NCBI GenBank assembly: GCA_005883765.1
Contig: VBAQ01000156.1
Coordinates: forward strand, 1 to 38,858
Length of the DNA: 38,858 nt
Source: Bacteroidota bacterium
GTDB taxonomy: Bacteria > Bacteroidota > Bacteroidia > Chitinophagales > Chitinophagaceae
Reading direction: 5' to 3'
This document shows positions 26,051 through 32,721 of this stretch, piece by piece; position 1 is the stretch's first letter, and each line of letters opens with the position of its first letter. The position numbers were made by a program, and so were the translations under genes. The notes below the pieces were generated by a model. It was not told the origin of the DNA, did not search any database, and saw only the letters and a program-made list of their open reading frames with translations.

Positions 26051-27040
26051 TTGAAACAGTTCATTTCCGTTCATGATGTATCAGATATAGACGCTTTAGT
26101 TAGCAAGGCGCTCGATTACAAGTCTGATCCGTTAAAGGATAAAAAGCTTGGTGAGAATAAACGGATCGGTTGCCTGTTTCTGAATCCGAGCATGCGCACG
26201 AGGCTGAGTACGCAGATTGCTGCGCAGAATTTGGGAATGGATGTTATTGTTTTTAATGTGGGCAGCGAAGGCTGGGCTTTGGAATTCGAAGACGAGGCCA
26301 TCATGAGCGGCAAAACGGCAGAGCATGTAAAAGATGCCGCCCCGATCATGGGAAAATACTTCGACATTCTTGCCATTCGAACTTTTCCTTCTCTCAAAAA
26401 TCGTGAAGATGATTACAGTGAATTATTCATAAAACAATTTGTGAAATATGCCGGCATCCCGGTTGTAAGCCTGGAAAGTGCAACGCTTCATCCGTTGCAA
26501 AGCCTGACCGATGTAATGACAATTACCGAGGAAATACAAAAGTCAAAACCCGATAGTTATCGGGATCGTGTCAAAAATCAAAGACCAAAAATCGTTCTTA
26601 CATGGGCGCCCCATGTGAAACCCTTGCCGCAATGTGTGGCTAATAGTTTTGCTCAATGGATTAATACATGGGGTAAAGCTGACTTTGTGATCACACATCC
26701 GGAAGATTATGAACTAAACAGGGAATTTACAAATGGTGCCACGATCACACACAACCAGGATGAAGCTCTGAAGGCTGCAGATTTCGTTTATGTAAAGAAC
26801 TGGAGCACTTATACCGACTATGGAAAAATTTATTGTAACGACCCAGGGTGGATGCTCACCAATAGCAAATTAAAACTTACAAATAGTGCCAAGGTGATGC
26901 ATTGCCTGCCTGTTCGAAGAAATGTGGAATTGAGTGATGAGATCCTCGATAATTCGAATAGCCTGGTAACCGAAGAAGCAGCAAACAGGGTTTGGGCGGC
27001 ACAAGCCGTTTTATCAGAAATATTGGCCCCCCTCCCCTAA
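26051..27040 (+). CDS. argF': N-succinyl/N-acetylornithine carbamoyltransferase
   Basis: This enzyme carbamoylates an N-acylornithine, the Bacteroidota variant of the arginine pathway. FLNPSMRTRLSTQ is the carbamoyl-phosphate site, HPLQSLTDVMTI and MHCLPVRRN are ornithine-site signatures, and the C-terminus is like that of Bacteroides SOTCase. The start is TTG 26051 (KQFISVHDV). Residue 90 (GKTAEH) is Ala where Bacteroides SOTCase has Pro and Xanthomonas AOTCase has Glu, which argues for succinylornithine. An insertion of about eleven residues (KPDSYRDRVKN) before RPKIVLTWAPH is encoded around a palindrome (26549-26564). The last residues APLP and the stop codon are encoded by the left inverted repeat of the DUF559 unit. 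Confidence 0.9.
   Translation: MKQFISVHDVSDIDALVSKALDYKSDPLKDKKLGENKRIGCLFLNPSMRTRLSTQIAAQNLGMDVIVFNVGSEGWALEFEDEAIMSGKTAEHVKDAAPIMGKYFDILAIRTFPSLKNREDDYSELFIKQFVKYAGIPVVSLESATLHPLQSLTDVMTITEEIQKSKPDSYRDRVKNQRPKIVLTWAPHVKPLPQCVANSFAQWINTWGKADFVITHPEDYELNREFTNGATITHNQDEALKAADFVYVKNWSTYTDYGKIYCNDPGWMLTNSKLKLTNSAKVMHCLPVRRNVELSDEILDNSNSLVTEEAANRVWAAQAVLSEILAPLP
26549..26564. repeat. CCCGATA-type palindrome read in frame inside argF'
   Basis: CCCGATAGTTATCGGG has a perfect 7-bp stem and 2-base centre. It is translated as PDSYR (residues 167-171), in the region that is about eleven residues longer than in Bacteroides SOTCase. GTCAAAA occurs on both sides (26542-26548 and 26570-26576). Confidence 0.75.
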
Positions 27041-27047
27041 AGGGGTG
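27026..27047 (+). repeat. Left inverted repeat of the DUF559 unit
   Basis: This 22-bp repeat (core TCCCCTAAAGGGG) matches the reverse complement of 27449-27470 at 20 of 22 positions. It is itself a hairpin (CCCCT/AGGGG). It supplies the last codons and the TAA stop of argF' and the GTG at 27045 that opens the following reading frame. Confidence 0.8.
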
Positions 27048-27077
27048 TTTTCGAAGATTCATTATATTGATAGCGTC

Positions 27078-28280
27078 ATGAAGGAAAATATGTTCTATGG
27101 AGCCAGCCCAATAATTTTCAAAAAAGCTGAGGAGCTTCGAAAGAAAATGACCTCTGCTGAAAAAATTATTTGGCAGCATATTCATATCAATGAATGGAAA
27201 CTAAAATTCAGAAGACAACATCCTGTTTCCAATTTCATTGTAGACTTTTATTGCCATGCTCTAAAACTTGTTATTGAAATAGACGGCGACATTCATGATG
27301 TTGAAGAAGTTAAAAAAAATGATGTTGCCAGAGAAAGGACGCTTTTTTCTCTTGGCTTAAAAGTTCTTAGGTTTAGTAATGAAGTGGTTTATAAAAACAG
27401 TAAAGAAGTTTTAAAAAAAATTGATGAAACCATCAGGGTGTTGCGAGGCTCCCCTTTAGGGGATGGGGGCAGAGAAACACTTTATGTAATTAAGATCGGG
27501 GGAAATATTGTTGATGATGAAATAAAACTTTCTTCATTTTTAAAAGATTTTGCCAACATTCAAGCTCCACCACCCGGAAGGGGCGACGTAAAGAAAATAT
27601 TGGTACATGGCGGAGGCAGATTGGCCACACAGCTTGCCGAAAAATTAGGTGTCGAACAAAAGCTGGTTGATGGCAGAAGAATTACGGATGCTGAAACTCT
27701 GAAAATAGTAACGATGGTATATGCCGGGTATATCAATAAGAATATCGTTGCGCAGCTCCAGGCCAATCATTGCAACGCAATTGGATTGTGTGGTGCGGAC
27801 GGCGATCTGATCCTGGCCCACAAAAGAAATCACCCCGTAATTGATTACGGATTTGTCGGTGACGTAGATGCTGTTAATGTGAACCTGTTAACGACACTTT
27901 TAAATCAGAACTTGTCAGTTGTGGTCGCTTCGCTCACCCACAACCAGGAGGGACAGTTACTGAATACAAATGCAGATACTGTTGCGCAGGAAATTGCCAA
28001 CGCTATGAGCCCTGATTTTGATGTCCATTTGATTTACTCATTTGAAAAAAGCGGTGTATTGCTTGATGCGAATAATGATAAGACAGTGATCGCGACAATC
28101 GATCCATCTTTGTATCAACAACTCAGATCAAAAGAAAAAATATTTGCCGGCATGATACCGAAACTGGACAACGCTTTTGCGGCATTGAACAATGGAGTAA
28201 AAAAAGTAACCATAGGCAAGGCGGAACAATTAAAAGATCTGATCAGTGGCCGGTCCGGAACAAATATTGTCAATGGGTAA
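27078..28280 (+). CDS. argB: DUF559 (Vsr-like fold) domain fused in frame to acetylglutamate kinase
   Basis: One frame encodes two proteins. In numbering from GTG 27045, residues 12-130 are a DUF559 domain: LRKKMTSAEKIIW, RRQHP, the candidate catalytic D67 (DFYC), E78 and H84 (IEIDGDIH), and GLKVLRF. Residues ~144-411 are N-acetyl(succinyl)glutamate kinase: VIKIGGNIVDD, ILVHGGGRLATQLAEKLG, NTNADTVAQEIA and a C-terminal ILE-type IPKLDNAFAALNNGVKKV. The linker RGSPLGDGGRE is the right inverted repeat. The ATG at 27078 is the likeliest start (GTG 27045 is possible). No ATG lies near the native ArgB start, so ArgB depends on this fusion or on an internal GTG/TTG at 27438/27441. An extra QAPPPGRGDV interrupts ArgB at residues 173-182. 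Confidence 0.9.
   Translation: MKENMFYGASPIIFKKAEELRKKMTSAEKIIWQHIHINEWKLKFRRQHPVSNFIVDFYCHALKLVIEIDGDIHDVEEVKKNDVARERTLFSLGLKVLRFSNEVVYKNSKEVLKKIDETIRVLRGSPLGDGGRETLYVIKIGGNIVDDEIKLSSFLKDFANIQAPPPGRGDVKKILVHGGGRLATQLAEKLGVEQKLVDGRRITDAETLKIVTMVYAGYINKNIVAQLQANHCNAIGLCGADGDLILAHKRNHPVIDYGFVGDVDAVNVNLLTTLLNQNLSVVVASLTHNQEGQLLNTNADTVAQEIANAMSPDFDVHLIYSFEKSGVLLDANNDKTVIATIDPSLYQQLRSKEKIFAGMIPKLDNAFAALNNGVKKVTIGKAEQLKDLISGRSGTNIVNG
27449..27470 (-). repeat. Right inverted repeat of the DUF559 unit, in the fusion linker
   Basis: This is the reverse-complement partner of 27026-27047 (20 of 22 positions), with CCCCT-TT-AGGGG at its core. It is translated within RGSPLGDGGRE between the DUF559 and kinase domains. 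Confidence 0.8.
27564..27587. repeat. Degenerate C-rich/G-rich repeat inside the argB part
   Basis: GCTCCACCACCCGGAAGGGG has the layout of the other C-rich palindromes but with mismatches. It encodes the APPPGRGD segment that has no counterpart in typical ArgB between the first helix and ILVHGGG. Called mainly from the protein insertion. Confidence 0.4.
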
Positions 28281-29346
28281 TGAACAGATCTCAATATTGC
28301 AAACCGATGCTATTGGTTTACTAAAACAGTTAATAGCCATTCCTTCTTTTAGTAAAGAAGAAGACAATACCGCGGACCTCATTGAACAATTCCTGGAAAA
28401 AAAAGGAGTCAAAACAAGAGTTCATCTAAATAATATCTGGGCAAGAAATAAATTTTATGACGAAACCAAACCGACGATCCTGCTCAACTCACATCACGAC
28501 ACCGTAAAACCAAATAAGGGATATGCACTCGATCCTTTTTCTCCCCTGGAGAGTGATGGAAAATTATTTGGCCTGGGAAGTAATGACGCAGGAGGGGCAC
28601 TGGTTTCGTTGATAGCAACATTTCTCTATTACAATTCAGAGCCTGGTCTGAAATATAACTTGATAATGGCAGCGACAGCCGAGGAAGAAATATCGGGGAA
28701 CAATGGCATAGAAGCCCTGCTCCCTCACCTGGGGAAGATAGAATGTGGTATCGTAGGGGAACCGACTGAAATGCAAATGGCTGTTGCCGAAAGAGGATTG
28801 ATGGTGCTGGATTGTGTGGCTAATGGCAAAGCAGGCCACGCGGCGAGGGACGAGGGAGAGAATTCTATTTACAAAGCTCTAAAGGATATTGAATGGTTAG
28901 AAAGCTACCGGTTTCCCAAAGTTTCATCATTGCTCGGACCTGTAAAAATGAGCGTGACAGTAATAGAAACGGAAAACAAAGCCCATAACGTAGTTCCTTC
29001 TCAATGCAAATTTGTCGTTGACACCAGGGTCAATGAACTTTACACATTTGAAGAAGTGCTCGCCACGATACATGGTCATGTAAAGAGTGAAATCAGGCCC
29101 AGGAGCACAAGACTTCGTTCTTCCTCTATCGCGCTGGATCATCAACTGGTAAAAGCTGGAAGGGCTTTGGGCAGAAGTTATTACGGGTCCCCAACTACAT
29201 CAGACAAAGCATTGATGTCGTTTCCTGCATTGAAGATGGGTCCGGGAGATTCTGCAAGGAGTCACGTAGCAGATGAGTATATTTATATTGATGAAATAAA
29301 AGAAGGGATTGAGTTGTATATAAGGTTATTAGGTCATATCGTATAA
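28273..29346 (+). CDS. argE: M20 peptidase: acetylornithine/acetylcitrulline deacetylase
   Basis: This zinc hydrolase removes the acyl group in arginine synthesis. In organisms with an acylornithine carbamoyltransferase the substrate is usually the N-acylcitrulline, so that is likely here. LLNSHHDTVKP gives the first metal His and Asp, LGSNDAGGALVSLI the bridging Asp, and ATAEEEISG the catalytic Glu pair, followed by GIVGEPTEMQMAVAERG. The preferred start, ATG 28273 (357 residues), overlaps the argB stop by 8 bp, which points to translational coupling; an earlier frame start at 28246 exists. Confidence 0.9.
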   Translation: MGNEQISILQTDAIGLLKQLIAIPSFSKEEDNTADLIEQFLEKKGVKTRVHLNNIWARNKFYDETKPTILLNSHHDTVKPNKGYALDPFSPLESDGKLFGLGSNDAGGALVSLIATFLYYNSEPGLKYNLIMAATAEEEISGNNGIEALLPHLGKIECGIVGEPTEMQMAVAERGLMVLDCVANGKAGHAARDEGENSIYKALKDIEWLESYRFPKVSSLLGPVKMSVTVIETENKAHNVVPSQCKFVVDTRVNELYTFEEVLATIHGHVKSEIRPRSTRLRSSSIALDHQLVKAGRALGRSYYGSPTTSDKALMSFPALKMGPGDSARSHVADEYIYIDEIKEGIELYIRLLGHIV

Positions 29347-29349
29347 GAA

Positions 29350-29373
29350 AGTTCCCGGTTTCCAGTTTCCGGT
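29350..29373. repeat. AGTTCCCGGT/GTTTCCAGTT repeat before the four-helix-bundle gene
   Basis: AGTTCCCGGT (29350-29359) and GTTTCCAGTT (29358-29367) each have a perfect 10-bp inverted copy after the gene: ACCGGGAACT at 29764-29773 and AACTGGAAAC at 29784-29793. It begins four bases after the argE stop codon. Confidence 0.65.
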
Positions 29374-29386
29374 AAAATTAGATCGA

Positions 29387-29785
29387 ATGAAAAGTTACAG
29401 AGAGCTTGATATTTACAACGATTCCAAGAAACCCGCCATCGAGATTCATAGAATGACTTTAATGTTGCCAAAATTTGAACTTTATGAAGAAGGTAGTCAA
29501 ATTAGAAGGTCATCCAAATCAGTGACTGCAATGATCGTTGAAGGTTATGGAAGAAAAAGATATAAGGCAGAATTTATCAAGTATCTCGTTTACTCGCAAG
29601 CAGAATGTGATGAAACTATACTTCATCTTGATTTTTTATACGAAACAGAATCTTTAAAAGATAAAATCAAATATGATGATTGGCGAAGCCGATACGATAC
29701 ATTAAGTAAACGCATAAATAAATTTCTTCAATGGGTTGAAGATAATTGGAATGATTTTTCTTCACCGGGAACTGGCAACTTGTAA
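29387..29785 (+). CDS. Four-helix-bundle protein (S23/23S rRNA intervening-sequence type)
   Basis: This 132-residue all-helical protein begins MKSYRELDIYNDSKKPAIEI and contains QIRRSSKSVTAMIVEGYGRK and FIKYLVYSQAECDETILHL, which define the four-helix-bundle family first seen in 23S rRNA intervening sequences. Its function is unknown; it is not an arginine enzyme. It sits between argE and argH, bordered by inverted 10-bp repeats, and its last residues (PGTGNL) and stop codon are encoded by the downstream repeat. The position suggests a passenger gene inserted in the operon without breaking it. Confidence 0.85.
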   Translation: MKSYRELDIYNDSKKPAIEIHRMTLMLPKFELYEEGSQIRRSSKSVTAMIVEGYGRKRYKAEFIKYLVYSQAECDETILHLDFLYETESLKDKIKYDDWRSRYDTLSKRINKFLQWVEDNWNDFSSPGTGNL

Positions 29786-29793
29786 CTGGAAAC
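29764..29793. repeat. ACCGGGAACT/AACTGGAAAC repeat after the four-helix-bundle gene
   Basis: This holds the inverted copies of the two 10-mers found before the gene at 29350-29367. The order of the two motifs is not nested, so this is a cluster of related short repeats rather than one clean terminal inverted repeat. It contains the stop codon of the gene and ends six bases before the argH start. Confidence 0.6.
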
Positions 29794-29799
29794 ATTCTT

Positions 29800-31140
29800 A
29801 TGAAACTCTGGCAAAAAAATACCGAATCATTACACGAAGTGGAACAATTCACGGTCGGGAGGGATCTTGAATTTGATTTGCAGCTAGCTCCTTTTGACGT
29901 TCTGGGTTCTATTGCCCATGCCACTATGCTGGCCGAAGTAAAATTATTGACAAAAGAAGAAGCAGCGCAAATCATGAAGGAGCTGAAAAATATTTATAGC
30001 TCTATTCACAATTCCCAATTCGCCATTGACAACGGAGTTGAGGACATTCATTCCCAGGTTGAGTTCATGCTCACGCAAAAACTCGGCGATGTTGGAAAGA
30101 AAATCCATAGTGCAAGAAGCAGGAATGACCAGGTGTTGGTCGACATAAAACTCTTTCTCAGAAGTGAGTTAGAAGAACTGGTGAAGACGATCCAGGTTTT
30201 TTTTGAATTGCTGCAGTCCCAAAGCGATAAATATAGAGATCATTTGCTGCCGGGCTATACACACTTGCAACTGGCTATGCCCTCGTCATTTGGCTTATGG
30301 TTTGGGGCTTATGCTGAAAGTTTGGTCGATGACGTGGTTACTTTGAAAGCTGCTTATGATGTCGTCAATAAAAATCCATTGGGTTCTGCGGCCGGCTATG
30401 GCTCTTCGTTTCCTATCGACAGGACCCTCACCACAAAACTCCTGGGTTTTGACAATTTAAATTATAATGTAGTTTATGCGCAAATGAGCAGAGGTAAAAC
30501 GGAAAGGATCGTAGCGATGGCTTTAGCAAATGTTGCGGATACGCTTGCTAAGCTTTCTATGGATGCGTGCCTCTATTTAAATCAGAATTTTGATTTTATT
30601 TCTTTTCCTGCAGAGTTGACGACAGGGAGCAGCATCATGCCGCACAAAAAAAATCCGGACGTGTTTGAACTGATCCGCTCACATTGTAACCGCATAAAAT
30701 CACTACCCAATGAAATCATGTTGATGACCACTAATCTCCCATCAGGATATCATCGTGACCTGCAGCTACTAAAAGAACATTTGTTCCCGGCATTTCATGT
30801 ACTGAAAGATTGCATTGAAATGGCAGGGTTGATGTTATCAAACATCGAGATCAAAAAAGATATTCTTAAAGATGATAAATACAAGTACATTTTTACCGTG
30901 GATGAAGTAAACAAACTGGTGATGCAAGGCATTCCGTTTCGCGATGCGTACAAACTAGTAGCACAAAAAGTTGAAGACGGTTCTTTTACTCCTCCCCTGT
31001 TGGAGAAGGTTGGGAGGGGGCCTCATGAAGGGAGTATCGGAAATCTGTCCAATGGAGAAATAAAAAAACAAATGCAGAAGATCGTGGAGTCATTTCCTTT
31101 TGCAATAGTTCACGCGGCTACTTCAAGTCTATTGAAGTGA
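29800..31140 (+). CDS. argH: Argininosuccinate lyase
   Basis: The enzyme splits argininosuccinate into arginine and fumarate, the last step of the pathway. The fumarase/lyase signature GSSIMPHKKNPD is at residues 276-287, with GKKIHSARSRNDQVLVD and LLPGYTHLQLAMPSS in the N-terminal part. The 446-residue length is normal. Near the C-terminus FTPPLLEKVGRGPHEG is encoded by a C-rich/G-rich palindrome (30989-31022) where the family usually has a variable linker before HEGSIGNL. It is the last gene of the arginine operon. Confidence 0.95.
   Translation: MKLWQKNTESLHEVEQFTVGRDLEFDLQLAPFDVLGSIAHATMLAEVKLLTKEEAAQIMKELKNIYSSIHNSQFAIDNGVEDIHSQVEFMLTQKLGDVGKKIHSARSRNDQVLVDIKLFLRSELEELVKTIQVFFELLQSQSDKYRDHLLPGYTHLQLAMPSSFGLWFGAYAESLVDDVVTLKAAYDVVNKNPLGSAAGYGSSFPIDRTLTTKLLGFDNLNYNVVYAQMSRGKTERIVAMALANVADTLAKLSMDACLYLNQNFDFISFPAELTTGSSIMPHKKNPDVFELIRSHCNRIKSLPNEIMLMTTNLPSGYHRDLQLLKEHLFPAFHVLKDCIEMAGLMLSNIEIKKDILKDDKYKYIFTVDEVNKLVMQGIPFRDAYKLVAQKVEDGSFTPPLLEKVGRGPHEGSIGNLSNGEIKKQMQKIVESFPFAIVHAATSSLLK
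30989..31022. repeat. C-rich/G-rich palindrome read in frame inside argH
   Basis: CCTCCC (30991-30996) pairs with GGGAGG (31012-31017), and CTCC...GGAG is an alternative pairing. The layout matches the element in ade. It is translated as PPLLEKVGRGP. Confidence 0.6.
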
Positions 31141-31213
31141 TTATTGATCATTAATTACTGATTACTTTTTTAAGTATCATCCTAAATAATTAGTAATCAA
31201 TAATTCAATAATC
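31141..31213. terminator. AT-rich inverted repeat between convergent argH and the M28 peptidase
   Basis: Imperfect arms of about 25 bases (31141-31165 and 31187-31213, both built of ATTATTGAT/TTACT elements) frame a T-run and an A-run. Lying between two converging genes, it could end transcription in both directions. The stems are AT-rich, so the call is moderate. Confidence 0.45.
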
Positions 31214-31216
31214 TTC

Positions 31217-32584
31217 CTATAATCCATACTTGTCAATCAAATAAATTAACGCAGCCATATTCACGACACCCAGTTCAAGCTCTCGCTTGTTCACATTTTC
31301 AAAAACATCATTGCGTGCATGATGGTAATCGAAATAGCGCTGAGAATCGGGAGCAAGTTCGGCTACAGGCGTATTCAGCGCTTTGTTCAGAGGACCAATA
31401 TCTGCGCCACCGCCGCCACCAGTGATTTCATACACACCATATGGATACAAAAGGGGTATCCAGCGCTGCACTTTCTTTAATTGTTCTGGCGTTCCTCCAA
31501 AACTATAGCTGCGCGGCGTAAATCCGCCACCATCGCTTTCCAAAGCGAAAACATGTTTTTCATTTTTTGCTTTCGCTTCATCGCCATATTTTGTTCCTCC
31601 GCGTAAACCATTTTCCTCGTTCGCAAATAAAACAAAGCGAATGGTGTGTTTTGGTTTATAGCCGAGAGCTTTGAATGTGCGAAGTATTTCAATCGTATGC
31701 ACAATGCCGGCGCCATCATCATGCGCACCCTCTGCAGGATCCCAACTATCCAAATGACCGCCAATAGTAATGAATTGGTCAGGGAATTCTGTCCCGGTCA
31801 GTTCACCTATCACGTTATGACCAATTGTATCGGGAAAAAATCTTCCACCTGTTTTAAAATACACCTGGACGTGTTGATTGGAAATGGTGGCGCTCAACCA
31901 ATCTGCATCTTTGAGGCCAATTGCAACAGCCGGAATTTCTGGTAAAGTGGTATCATAAGTCAGCGCACCCGTATGCGGGTTGTTGTCTGTGCTTTCACTC
32001 ATACTTCTGACGATCACCGCAAGAGCTCCATACTTTGCGGCCCTGCTGGGACCAGTGCTTCTGTATTTTACGGCATCGCCATAGGCCTGGAACACGCCAA
32101 TAAATCGGGGATTGAATTTGTAATTATAAAAGACAATTCTTCCTTTTATCGAATCTTTTTTTGTTTCAAGGTCATCAAATGATCTCACTTCTATCACGTC
32201 GGCTGTTATTCCTTTCGCGCCGGTGCCAAGTGAGTTTCCGAGAGCAATGACATCAAGTTTCTTTGTGGTTGAATTCTTAATCTTAGCCTCAGCCTTATCC
32301 TCGCCACCTCTAACCCAATGAGGAACCATGCATTCCTGTAACCACGTTTTATCCGCGCCACTCTGTTGCAGAACTCTTAAGCCCCATTGTTCCGCTTTGT
32401 AGAATTGTGGCGAGGCAGTTAAGCGCCCGCCTATGTTCTTAGTGAGATCATGAAGATTATCATATGCCCTGCTGTGCAAAAGAATTTCGTCGGCAATGCG
32501 ACGGATCATTAACGAATCTTCATTCTGACCAAAAACACAGATGCAAATAAAAAAAGCAAAAAAGCTAAGCCCGGGTTTTCTCAT
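31217..32584 (-). CDS. Exported M28-family metallopeptidase
   Basis: From ATG 32584 the product (455 residues) starts with a signal peptide (MRKPGLSFFAFFICICVFGQ). The upstream start at 32680 would place 32 residues before it. Zinc ligands of the M28 family are visible in order: H and D in IGGHLDSWDPAEGAHDDGAG, the catalytic and metal Glu pair in FANEENGLRGG, D in ALESDGGG, and the last His in YHHARND. A protease-associated (PA) domain precedes the catalytic part. It resembles carboxypeptidase Q-like aminopeptidases of Bacteroidota; the substrate is unknown. It is convergent with argH and divergent from bshA. Confidence 0.9.
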   Translation of the reverse strand: MRKPGLSFFAFFICICVFGQNEDSLMIRRIADEILLHSRAYDNLHDLTKNIGGRLTASPQFYKAEQWGLRVLQQSGADKTWLQECMVPHWVRGGEDKAEAKIKNSTTKKLDVIALGNSLGTGAKGITADVIEVRSFDDLETKKDSIKGRIVFYNYKFNPRFIGVFQAYGDAVKYRSTGPSRAAKYGALAVIVRSMSESTDNNPHTGALTYDTTLPEIPAVAIGLKDADWLSATISNQHVQVYFKTGGRFFPDTIGHNVIGELTGTEFPDQFITIGGHLDSWDPAEGAHDDGAGIVHTIEILRTFKALGYKPKHTIRFVLFANEENGLRGGTKYGDEAKAKNEKHVFALESDGGGFTPRSYSFGGTPEQLKKVQRWIPLLYPYGVYEITGGGGGADIGPLNKALNTPVAELAPDSQRYFDYHHARNDVFENVNKRELELGVVNMAALIYLIDKYGL

Positions 32585-32721
32585 ATTACCCAATTTTAAA
32601 CTAAGATAGGAAGGATGAAAAAGATAAACGTTATATTTTGATGAAAGGGTTGAATAGTCTTGTCCTTTCATTCCTTTCATTCCTTTTGTCTTAGTTTTGT
32701 TATCCTTTTTAAAATATATGT

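Larger units (their letters stand above)
27026..27470 (+). mobile_element. Putative 445-bp miniature element carrying a DUF559 frame
   Basis: Two 22-bp inverted repeats (20/22 identical) border a DUF559 coding region placed exactly between argF' and argB. There is no transposase. The unit has no stop codon at its right end, so its frame continues into argB. The repeats belong to the C-rich palindrome family also seen in ade and argH. That it moves, or moved, as a unit is inferred from this arrangement; no target-site duplication was identified. Confidence 0.5.

Noticed and set aside
27026-27470. Classical insertion sequence with transposase
   Set aside because: The unit has inverted repeats but only a DUF559 frame; no transposase, and no duplicated target bases could be identified at the ends.
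30005-30045. Argininosuccinate lyase DNA resembling an 'attcacaattcccaattcgcc' intergenic repeat
   Set aside because: The protein here (YSSIHNSQFAIDNGVEDIHSQ) has normal length and the family's conserved end, so there is no sign of insertion; the likeness is to a simple AT-rich pattern.
32660-32690. Short tandem CCTTTCATT repeats upstream of bshA
   Set aside because: Under three copies of a 9-mer in an intergenic stretch; no function or structure can be supported.
32692-32699. Full promoter call for bshA
   Set aside because: TAGTTTTG matches the -7 pattern, but no TTTG/TTG lies at the right distance upstream, so it is only mentioned in the bshA entry.
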